NCBI GenBank assembly: GCA_963978895.1
Contig: OZ022247.1
Span: 21,494,862-21,558,861, forward strand
DNA from: Erpobdella octoculata
Taxonomy: Eukaryota > Annelida > Clitellata > Hirudinida > Erpobdellidae
Reading direction: 5' to 3'
Length of the DNA stretch: 64,000 bases
Shown in pieces: positions 1 through 14,200 of this stretch. A model generated the notes under the pieces. It did not search any database and was not told the origin of the DNA. It worked only from the letters and a program-made list of their open reading frames with translations. Position 1 is the stretch's first letter. Every line of letters starts with the position of its first letter. Made by a program: the position numbers and the translations under genes.

Positions 1-341
1 TATTTAGATCGGTTCTGTCACCTTGCTCGTGAATTTTTTACTAAACAATAAATGTCAATTATTTACTTTGAAGGACTGGGTCTACTATAGATGTCATGAA
101 ATTTTCCATAACCACCTTACAATATAACAATAATAGAGAAAATTTAAACATTAATCATAATTTTATAGTATATAAATTTTACTTTTAATTCTAAAGTTCT
201 ATAGTTGATGATAGAAATGAATAATATTTTTTGCTGAATTAGTTATCCATAGTATAATTAATATACAAAGCTGGACAAAATCATGATAAACATTTTTTTT
301 TTAAATGTTGATTATATTGTTATATTATAGTTTTTTTTCAG

Positions 342-3300
342 ATGTGGCCAAGAAAAAGGAAGCTTATTTGCTTTACACAAAAGGGATGGAAGAACTTCAA
401 AAAGGAATAAATATTGTGGTAGAGAATGGTTTGTTAATTTGTTTTATAATGTTAAGCTTTATTGAAGATGTTTCTAAGAGCTGTAAGGAAATTCATTTGG
501 TGGATCATAATATTAAATACATTCTTTTTTAAATTACTAATGAAATTTGTTTTAAAGATTTTTTGTATCAAAGTTTATTTTCATTTTAAACACAAAGATT
601 TAATTAATGATGAGTTTGTTTTTAAATTAGTTTGTAAGTTCCTTCAAATGAGCAGTGGGATAATTAATGGTTGTTTGAGAATTTCTGAATAGCTATAATA
701 CATTCTAGAACGATAAACATTAGAATCACATAAATTCACATATTTAACAAAAGAATAGTCGAAAATTATAAATTGGAATGAATATGTTTAAAAAGAATGT
801 TTGGAATAATTTGTTTTGCAATCAGAAGGGTGTTTTGTAGTCTTAAAAAATCTTATCAAAGGTTGTATAAGATTATAAAATAGTAAATTAATTGATATCA
901 TGATATAATGTGTCTGCATCGTTAATTAAAAAAATATTAGATTATGATATGATTTAATGTATAAAATCAATAATCATTACATGTTTTAATTATTAATTGA
1001 TACAAATTTATGAAATGTATTGATTAAAATTATAAAATAATTATTTTGAAGGTCCTGATTCTGAAAGAATTGAAAGCATAAAACGAAAAATGATGCAAAA
1101 TTTAGAAGCAGTCAAAGACAGACTTCAACATCTATGTAAGTCAATCTGCTTTTTTTAAGGATTTGGAATTTTTTATTCAACAATTAAATGCTATATCTTA
1201 TATATAAATATATATATGCGGCGGTCGAGGTGGTCAGCAGTTGCTAAAATTAGCTCATGAAGGTGTGAAATAAAAGTTGTTATGCAATTGTACACTGTCA
1301 GTCCTCAAGATTGGAAAAGGTGGCACAAAATAATAATAATAATGTTCATAATGTTTGACAATATTTAGAGTGGCGTAAATCCTAAAGGACTTCAAGACCA
1401 CTGAAGAAAGGGTTCTTTGCAGAGGCAGCCATTTATAGGTGCCTAGCCCTTTAGCAATGCAAGTGAACTCCTTCTTTAGCAATGCAAGTGAACTCCTTGC
1501 TTAAGGGACTTACGCTGGTGACGCCAGTGAGGCTTGAACTGCCGACCTAACGATCGACAGGCGAACGCTCTAACGCTCTGCCACCAGTGCCTATATAATG
1601 ATATTTTAAAAAATCTATCATTCTCTAGTAATTTAGAAGATTATAAGTCAGTGTAAAAACCACTACTCTTACTTTTTGTTTCCCACAGCTTCAGAGCTTG
1701 GAATAGATGAAGCTGAGTCAAGATCATTTTTTTCGAAGTCATCTTTGGTTCGAGAGAAATTGAATGTTGCAGCACCAGAGAGAGCTGGTTCGTTTTGTTG
1801 TTTCGATGAAATTATAGTTTTTAAATGGGTTATGGTCAGGGCTTTTGCATTTGTGATTGTGATTATAATCAGAAGGTTGCCAGTTCTGATTTTGTATGGT
1901 TTGGGAACATCTTATGTGGTAGCATTTGTTAGTTAATCGACATTCTCCTGTCTCATTAGAGAATAAGTTTAAGACAGAAAGCAAATTAGAATCATTGAAA
2001 CACAAAGCTTTTTATGAGGTGTTGTATATTTGTTTTTTGCAGCTTCTCCGAAGACAGCAACTAGAAAGGTTAACTATCAAAAGCCGACTCAGCGCTCATT
2101 GCAAACAGCCTCCAAAATTAAAGTTGCCAGCAGTATTCCATCATCAAGACCTACAGATAAAAAGGTTTTTGTTTTAATAATAATAATTATTATTATTATT
2201 AATACTATTATTTTAATTATTATTAATATTAATTATTTAATAATTACAAGCATTTAAGTTTTAATTTTAATTAATTCACTATTTTTTTACTCTAATTATT
2301 AGATATAATGTGTGGTATGTATGGTGTATAATACCAAGTGTTGCATGTTATTACAGGCATCAACAGCTGTCGACCTTTCAAGACTTAAAAACGTTGACAA
2401 GCAAATGCTGAATCTCATTCTGAACGAAATTTTAGACAGAAGTTCTTCTATAAAACTCAGTGACATAGGTAGTATTCAATCACTATTTTATTTTTTAAAT
2501 ATCTTATATTAACCTCACTTGTGCTTGCTTGAATGTTTGCAAACCTTGAAAGTGAAAATTAACCAACTTCCCTTCATTCAATCGAGTTGAAATTTGAAAT
2601 ACACGCTTACTGCTCATGACAATGCATTCTATTAAAGTTTGAAAATTTTCTGAAATTTGTTTTCAATTAAAAATAATAATTATCTATGTTTTAAAGCAAA
2701 ACAAATCAAATACAATTAAATAAATGTTTACATATAAATTCAAAAAAGTACCATTTCAAAAGAAAAATTTGCAAATGAATGAAAAGCCAATAAATCTTGA
2801 AATATTAGAAATTTGTGAAAAAACCTCGTTTTTACTTGTTACTTTCTGAAGTTTTTTTATCTTGCTCATTTGGATGAACAAATCAAAAAATCGTCTATCA
2901 AGATTTTTTTATTTAAATATTGTTTTATTATTTCTTCTTTCTTTTTTTACGATCAACATCAATAGCCAGTGGCTACAAAGCTCGTTTGATTGTGGGACAT
3001 TTTGACAAATTACTTTTCATACTTTCAAGAGATTTTAATTGTTCACTTTTCATACGTTTCGCCTGATTAAATTTCTGATTGTGTAACCTGTATAACAGTT
3101 TTAATTTCTTCTTTATCATTATTAGTTATATTGTTGTTGTTAATAATGTTTGTATCTTTTATAATAATCTTTTCACAGTTGGTCAACAGACTTCAAAGCA
3201 AGCGCTTTACGAAATGGTTATTCTACCGACACTACGACCGGAGGTTAGTTGAGGCTCATTAAATACTTTAAAATAGACTTTGTCAATAAAATATAAATAT

Positions 3301-6300
3301 GCTTGTCAGTTGCATTATGCTGTTAATTTTTTAAATGAATATTGCATTTATTCATAGTATAGACAGAATGGTTTATAGTATCTTTATAAAAGTATATGTT
3401 CTGATATTACAGCATTAATATCTGTATATTAGTGGTGATGTAAATAGCTTATAAATGTGGCATTTTGTAGTGTTGATGCTTTAGTTTTATGAAATTACAA
3501 TTCTGGACCTTATCGATGCCAGATTCAAAGCTATTAATAACAAATAATGTTTAAGCTTTTATTTTGGTTAGGTCTTAATTTTGGCGAAATATGGAGCTCA
3601 TTTTATCTGCCATTCATGGGGTTATAGTAAAGTGTTGATCGGCAGAGTGAATTTCAGCTGAAGTTGTCTCAGATAAAAAATAGTTTAACATGCTGAAAAC
3701 AACTCCTATATTAATTGACCTTGCAAACATCGAAGTTGTTCATAATTTTTCCTTTAGGTGTTGCCACAAGACAGTATCTAGAGTTGTATTTTAAATGCCA
3801 TACTATAATGACAACTGGTTTATTGCCCATTATCTGTAAGCATGTCAGTCCTTCAGCTTAAATTAAAAAATAACTGATAATCTATAAACTGAAATGATCA
3901 CCAGGGAGATAATTTTTCTTTTCTTTTTTTTTCTTATCACAGTTGTTCACAGGATTGAGAGCTCCGGCACAAGGTCTTCTTTTGTTCGGTCCTCCGGGTA
4001 ATGGGAAGACTATGCTGGTGAGTGAAGCTGAAATTTCAATTACCATGACAAATAGTGTAACGGTAATCATGTGACTTCTTTAGAAGTTTGGTTAAAAGCT
4101 CCAATTCCGTTTGACACGTGGAATTTTTGATAAAATATCTTTCAGCAATAGATCGGTATGTAAAATTTTGTTTCATGCAAAAGATGTATAAATTAGAAGA
4201 AAAACATAATGCAGTAACATTATTATTCATTTTTATATGCAAAGACTTTTTTATTACTTCAACATGGACAGTAGTAATAAAAAGACAATTAGATAAGTTA
4301 CAATGTTTTTTTTGTAATTGGTTGCATTTGATTCGAACACAGTGCAATGGCAATGCTGTTACTTGAAGTTAGAAAAGATTTTGTGTTTTACAAATTTAGA
4401 CTTGACATTTTTAGATTGAAAACATGTTTCTACTCTAATTAAATATTGATCTCTTTACATGTAATTGCTTTTCTAGGCACGTGCCATTGCAAAAGAGTCT
4501 GACTGGAAGTTTTTCAATATCAGTGCAGCTAGTCTTACATCTAAATGGGTTTGTTACTTATGCGGTTATGTAAATCATTTTGGGACTTAACATGGTTCTG
4601 TAAATCATTTTGGGACTTAACATGGTTCTGTAAATCATTTTGGGACTTAACATGGTTCTGTAAATCATTTTGGGACTTAACATGGTTCTGTAAATCATTT
4701 TGGGACTTAACATGGTTCTGTATATCATTTTGGGACTTAACATGGTTCTGTAAATCATTTTGGGACTTAACATGGTTCTGTAAATCATTTTGGGACTTAA
4801 CATGGTTCTGTAAATCATTTTGGGACTTAACATGGTTCTGTAAATGGATTTCTGGCTTACATGCTCATGTATATGGGTTTTTAACTAATGATATTCTGCA
4901 AATTGGTTTTTAACTTAAATGGTTCTGTAAATAGATTTGAGTCTTATATGATTTTGTGAATGGGCTTGTAGCTAACTTGATATAAGTATATGGGTTTTGG
5001 ATTAACATGGTTCTGTAAAGCAGACTATGTTTTGCAAAAGTATTTTTTCTTCTTTTTGAGCATTAACAGGATGTTACTTAACTTATAAAGTATTTTTCAG
5101 ATGGGAGAAGGAGAGAAATTGGTGAGAGCATTGTTTGCAGCAGCAAAACACGTACAACCGTCAATTATTTTCATAGGTTAAATGTTTTCATGATTTGTAT
5201 TTAAATTTCATTTTGAAAGTATATCATAATTTAGTCATTAAGATAATTATAAATCATATTTTATAAAAATTCAGTAAACAAAAACCAACTTCAGTTGAGA
5301 AATTGGTTTTAAGTTGATAATTTGAGAAACATAATTACAGTAGAGTAATCAGTAATCATAGAATATAAAGAAAATGGATGATGAAATAAAATCTTTTGAA
5401 TAACATGGCTCTTGTTTTTTTATTTTTATTACTAGATGAAATTGATTCGCTGTTTGGTCAGAGAAGAGAAGGAGAGCACGATGCAAGCCGGAGAATGAAA
5501 ACTCAATTCATGATTGAATTCTCAGAAGTTGGATTTTTTGTTTTATTTTATTTTAATTCATTTCAAATTGTCTGTTTTTATTTATCCTTTTTTTTCTAAA
5601 ATTTTCAGTCTGAATCGACAGCAAGCTGTACTGAGAGGGTCATCATTATTGGTGCTACAAACAGACCTTTTGATCTTGATGATGCCGTTTTGAGGTGGGT
5701 ATATTCTTTTCTGTATGTGGATTATGCTACAGAAATGTGCTTTTTTATGTATGCGGTACACTGCGGGTAGATATATTCATTGCTGTATGTGTAGTATTTT
5801 ATAGGTAGGCATATTCTTTTCTATATAAGTATATTACAGGTCAGGTATTACTGAAATACTTGAACACACACAGATTAGTATGCCCACTTTATCAGGGTTT
5901 TTGGAATGTTCACCAGCTGGTAGTACTATGATTTTGGCCAATGTTTTGGTTTGGTGTGAGGTGAACTGAATATTATCTTCTTTGACTATTTGCTTTATGC
6001 TGACAAAAAAGTTTGACGAATATGTGACGTCATTATATTTTAATAGTTTTAAATTACTCACATTGCAACTGTTCTTTGATTTTCCAAAGAACAAATTTCA
6101 AGTTTTAATATACTTTGAATTTACAGACGATTTCCAAAAAGAATATATGTGCCGATGCCTTGCAAAGAAACAAGATATTTTCTTCTCGAGAAGTTGTTAG
6201 GAGGGCAAAAGCACACCTTGAGCGAAAGGGACATAAAATATATCGGCCGGTGAGAATATTTTTATTATAAAAATTTATTTTTAATAGCTTTCAGCTTGTT

Positions 6301-7207
6301 TTAATTGAATAGAGAAATTAGCAAAACAGCTTTAGTGACTCTGGGATAAATACAGATTTGTTTCAGCTAATATAGATTCGTGAGAGTTGATGCTGATTGG
6401 CTGACACTGACATCAAGCAACAAATAGGTGGTGATAAATTAGTTAAGTCTGGATTATGTGCTATATATATTCTGGTCTATTAGAGTTATGATATAATTAT
6501 TTATAAGCCTGGATTGTGTGCTATATATATTCTGGCCTATTATAGTTGTGATATAATTATAACATATCCATAGCCTCTCTGAAGGGTATTCAGCCAGTGA
6601 TCTCACCGCCTTGGCAAAAGATGCAGCTATGGGACCGATCAGAGGCAAGTTCAATAACAGCCATGTTTAGAAGTTTTATTTTCCTATTAAATTGTTAGGA
6701 TAATTTATAATTAAATTAATTTCAGAGCTTGATATGGGAGAAGTCGCAAAACTGAACTCATCAGAGGTTACTTATTTCTCATCCTGGCTGTTTTATTTTT
6801 TCATTTCAAGTATTAAATACAAATATAAAATATTGACAAAAAAACAGTCAGAGCGTGATAATAATAAATAGTTGCCAAAAATTATATCGCACACGTGAAA
6901 TCGAAAAGGATTGAACAAAATTTATTTGACATGGCCAGTTTCTTCAATGACTTATTTTCATTAGGTTTGCAATAAAAAAAATAATAGTAATAGATCCTAT
7001 GGGACCGATATTAATACGTTTAAAACAGATTCTTCACATCGTTTTTGACTTGAAAACTTTTTTTTTTCAAATTTATTTGATCAGATACGCGGTATTGAGG
7101 TCAACGATTTCATCGACTCCCTGAAGCGGATCCGACGGAGCGTCCCGGACGAAACTCTCGACCAATTACAGAAGTGGAATCGTTCCTACGGTGACATGAG
7201 CTTGTAA
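342..7207 (+). CDS. SPAST: Spastin, microtubule-severing AAA ATPase (3' part; 5' exons outside window)
   Basis: Fifteen exons: 342-428, 1052-1135, 1689-1787, 2043-2164, 2357-2468, 3179-3243, 3943-4017, 4477-4548, 5101-5176, 5436-5527, 5609-5694, 6127-6249, 6574-6644, 6726-6766, 7085-7207 (TAA). Phases agree at every junction, giving about 442 codons. The first two exons encode the end of the MIT domain ([15 protein letters not shown], then [16 protein letters not shown]). Exons 3-5 give a variable linker (microtubule-binding region in the family) and the pre-AAA helix. The AAA core shows Walker A GPPGNGKT, the pore region [17 protein letters not shown], Walker B IIFIDEIDSL, sensor GATNRP, RRFPKR and the C-terminal [20 protein letters not shown] plus these motifs separates it from katanin and fidgetin. 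In the family, hexamers pull tubulin tails to sever microtubules. Odd points: the intron after 6644 starts with GC, and the donor after 5527 is a weak GTTGGA. It converges with NDUFAF7. Confidence 0.96.
1215..1591 (-). mobile_element. tRNA-derived SINE (family S)
   Basis: Read on the minus strand from 1591 it has a tRNA-like head: an A-box-like TGGCAGAGCGTTAGAGC (around 1586-1568) and a B-box-like GGCAGTTCAAGCC (1543-1531). It then has a middle block with GCGTAAGTCCCTTAAGCAAGG and a 3' part (about 1346-1400) repeated at 12166 and 12338. The block GTTCACTTGCATTGCTAAAG occurs twice in tandem. The middle block also occurs in the elements at 19520 and 47125. It sits antisense in a spastin intron. 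Confidence 0.75.
2175..2258. repeat. AT-rich (TAA/TTA)n simple repeat
   Basis: Alternating TAATAA and TTATTA runs follow the donor after 2164 in a spastin intron. Confidence 0.85.
2515..2860 (+). repeat. Dispersed repeat R1, copy 1 (spastin intron)
   Basis: Shares AGTGAAAATTAACnAACTTCCCTTCATnCAATC, a GAAATTTG block, a CTCATGAnAATGCATTCTATT block and a downstream TTATCTATGTTT with copies near 12490 and 49130. It is non-coding. The general layout (short start, conserved AT-rich middle) resembles the Helitron-like repeats in this window, but I see no termini. Confidence 0.7.
4549..5030. repeat. 30-bp minisatellite in a spastin intron
   Basis: Nine near-identical 30-bp units (core AAATCATTTTGGGACTTAAC) run from 4569 to about 4838; one has TATATC for TAAATC. 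Eroded copies with the same ATGG-TTCTGTAAAT phrase continue to about 5030, so most of this 552-bp intron is array. The sequence right at the donor (TAAATGGGTTTGTTACTTATG) looks like one more diverged unit. Because 30 is divisible by three, both strands stay open across it; these reading frames are not genes. Confidence 0.95.
6449..6562. repeat. Two-copy tandem duplication, about 62 bp unit, in a spastin intron
   Basis: The phrase GTGCTATATATATTCTGG, followed by CTATTA and TATGATATAATTAT or its variant, occurs twice, about 62 bp apart. The second copy ends just before the acceptor at 6572-6573. Confidence 0.8.
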
Positions 7208-7613
7208 AAGAAAGGTCTTTGTTATGTGTTAGATAGAACTCTAATTCGTTCACAATTGAAAATTCGTAAATACTGGTGATTTTTATCCTTACTATTTTAA
7301 GATGTTCTTAAAAAATGGAGATGCTGTGATATGTTATGCTTGCACAATTTTTTTAGAGAAATATAGAATATTTGTTTATATGGTTTTATAGGCTGCATTT
7401 ATGATAGACTATTAAAGACTATCACCTTTGTTCTTGTACTATTTTACAATTGGTTCATCCTGATTTGGATCAGTTATCAGCTTTCAGTTAAATACCGGAT
7501 TCAATTTTTATACCATGTGTTGCCAGATAAATATAAAACTCAATGTCATACCATCAGTTAAATACATAAAAATTGTCATTTCTTGCTAATTTAAAACAAA
7601 GTTTTAAAATCGC
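7208..7613. other. Convergent intergenic spacer (SPAST / NDUFAF7 3' ends)
   Basis: About 400 bp of AT-rich sequence between two stop codons. An ATTAAA at 7411 is a candidate spastin polyadenylation signal. Nothing else was recognised. Confidence 0.6.
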
Positions 7614-11875
<4,262 letters not shown>

Positions 11876-12165
11876 CAAATCCTAATCGGTAAAAAATTGA
11901 TCAAAAAGCCAACACTTCTTAATCTAAATGTAATATATCGTCAACGTAGAATATTTAAAACCACAAAGATCCAAGAATATTTCATTTCATTTGATTTTCT
12001 GGACTATGTTTTGGTTCACTGTGAACAGTGGCAGAAGCATTTTTTAACTGATCTCACTGACATTACTTATTACAAAAATAGGAAATCTGCCTGAAAATGT
12101 ATTGTTCATCATATCTTATTGATTAATGACTTATAAGAAATGTTTAGAAGCTATAATTAAGGACT

Positions 12166-12390
12166 TCAGTGGCCTTGAAGTCCTTTAGGATTTACGCCAC
12201 TCTAAATATTGTCAAACATTGTTATTACTATAATTATTAATTATAAAATGTAAAACTCCCATCAAGTTTTATGTTACTTACGACCTGATGTACACCTTGC
12301 GATTACATTACACTTACACTGTAATGATTACAGTCAATACAGTGGCCTTGAAGCTCTAAAGAATTTAAGCCATTTCCAAAACTTTTTTAA
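12166..12390 (+). repeat. Two SINE (family S) tail fragments
   Basis: 12166-12240 is the reverse complement of 1346-1410 (AGTGGCCTTGAAGTCCTTTAGG, then ACGCCACTCTAAATATTG). A more diverged copy follows at 12338-12390 (AGTGGCCTTGAAGCTCTAAAG). Neither has the tRNA-like head. Confidence 0.75.
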
Positions 12391-12489
12391 CATTAATTAA
12401 TAAGATATGATGTCTTTATTTTCATTAAAGACATTTGATTTAATGACTGCAAGATAAATATGTTTAGAACATTTTAAATAGATCACCAC

Positions 12490-12660
12490 CGATCTTGCTT
12501 ACTTGTGAATAAATCTTGTAAGTGAAAAATTTTCACTGAAAATTAACAAACTTTCCGTTATCCAATGAAGCTAAAACTTTAAATACAGTCTCACTCCTCG
12601 GGAGAATACATTTCATTGAATTTTGCAGAAGTTCTCTAACAAATATTTACTTAAACTTTA
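12490..12660 (+). repeat. Dispersed repeat R1, copy 2
   Basis: Matches copies 1 and 3 through GAAAATTAACAAACTTTCC, CAATGAAGCTAAAACTTT and CAGTCTCACTCCTC. A further R1-like phrase (AGATTTGCAAAAACC then poly-T, as at 49350) occurs at 13068-13108, on the far side of the Helitron at 12725-13064. This suggests R1 was split by that insertion. Confidence 0.65.
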
Positions 12661-12724
12661 AGGTCTTGAACATTTTAATTTGAATGATTGTTCTACTAAA
12701 AAAACCAATTGAAAATAAAAGTGA

Positions 12725-13064
12725 CTTGCGGGGTACCCGACGTTGGCCGGGGTTTTTCTGTCGTTTTTCTCTCTCGCTCCCGTTTCCTTCCCCGCTTGCT
12801 CTTCCGCTCCCACCTGCTCTCCCGATCCCGGTCGCTTTCGCTCACGGTTTTTCTGTTCCCGCTTTCGCTTATTTTCCAATTTCCGTTTCCGCTCGCTCTC
12901 CCGCTCCGCTCTTCTTATGACCGATTTCAATTTTTGTTCACAGTAATTGTTCCCATTGACTCTCAAGGCTGTGCTGTGTGAAAACTTCATTACGATCAGA
13001 TGAATGGTGTAGCAATGCATAAAGATAAAGGACATACATGCAGACATAATCTTATTTTTATAAA
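12725..13064 (-). mobile_element. Non-autonomous Helitron-like element, degraded 3' end
   Basis: Read on the minus strand it starts near 13064 with a TATAAAAAT-type start. It continues with TTTATGCATTGCTACACC, ATTCATCTGATCGTAATGAA and CCTTGAGAGTCAATGGG, as in the 5' piece at 47730. A purine-rich GGGAGAGC/GGGAAC interior follows, then a terminal hairpin CCCCGGCCAACGTCGGG. The final tetranucleotide is CAAG where the intact copies have CTAG. No transposase is encoded. Confidence 0.8.
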
Positions 13065-13639
13065 TAAAGATTTGCAAAAACCTTGTTTTTTTTGGTCTGC
13101 TATTATTGGCCGTTTCACATATTCACGCAAAGATGTTTTACATAAATTTCCAGCCAGGCACAATCCAGAGGCTCTGGTGGCAGAAAGCATGTCTAACGAT
13201 AAAACTGTCGATAATTGAGAATCTAAACAAAACGCCATGGAGAGTGGAGTAATTATATGTTTTATTCCACTTTCACTTTATAATCTAATTAAAATCTCGA
13301 CTGCTTGTCTGTTTTTGCTATTTTATGTTATGTAAAAAACTGGTTATGAATGTTACAAAATAAATTTAAACGTTTTGACAAGGGAGAAAAAAATGAGGTG
13401 AGTTAAGAAATGTGTTATAAGAGGGTTTTTCTGGACAACCCTTGGTAAATCAGACGCCAGGGGCGCAACTAGGAGAGCAGGGAGCGCAAACCCTCTCCCA
13501 GGCCAAATTGGGGAGCCCTGCAATTTTATCACGTGATGCGGCAATAGATTTGAATGTTTTGCGCGTTAGGCCTGTGGCTGTTCAAAAATTGTAATATAAG
13601 GGACGTTTCGAAAATTGAAATAAGAATTGCGCCTGCTTT

Positions 13640-14200
13640 GTTAGAACTCATCGGACCAGTTCAAAAGTTCTCCAACAGTTGCGACTATTTCGATCTTGTC
13701 TATCCAGAAAGACGCACGCTTGACACGGCAGAGTTTTCTTTAAGCCGCTCGCTGCTGTCGCTAACAGGAGACGTCTCAACCAGTTTTTTTTATGAGCGAC
13801 TCTTTCAAAACGGCGAATCCGCTTTTTGGCTTCGTGACAGTCATTATCGAACCATGAATCTGATGTGCGAAAGCAAAGCCGAATTGATTGTTGAGGTATC
13901 TGGCTATGAAGCAGAGATGAAAACACAGTGTTGTATAACGTTGCAGCTTCATCGAGATTGTGAACGCTGTTGTAGGCAAGCGGGGAGGTTTAAAGGGTGC
14001 TTATAAATTTTCTACACGGAAAGCTCGCCAATTTCGCCGCAGGGTTGTCTTGTACACAGAGGGTGGTTTGATCACCGATAACGTCCAACTGATGAGCAAG
14101 TGATCGGAGAGACATGTATCGAAGGTTCTGACATCGAGTGACATCTTACTAGCGAGTGAAGTGGCGTGCGGTCTCCCAAGTTGAACTTTGAAATTTTGCG
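13640..14200 (-). pseudogene. Old non-LTR retrotransposon (LINE A), endonuclease-to-RT linker part
   Basis: Minus-strand frames read DTCLSDHLLISWTLSV then YKTTLRRNWRAFRV (14001-14190) and, in another frame, SWFDNDCHEAKKRIRRFER (around 13830). In CR1/L2-group LINEs, SDH ends the AP-endonuclease domain and a WFDxxCxxAKRR linker comes before the reverse transcriptase. Frames shift, so this is a relic. Its missing upstream endonuclease lies at 18230-18640, on the far side of LINE B. Confidence 0.8.

Noticed and set aside
4545..4913. Open frames on both strands across the 30-bp repeat
   Set aside because: Unit length is a multiple of three, so lack of stops is automatic; it lies in an intron and has no family resemblance.
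13554..14006. 150-residue plus-strand frame
   Set aside because: Antisense shadow of the LINE A relic, which has clear motifs on the minus strand.
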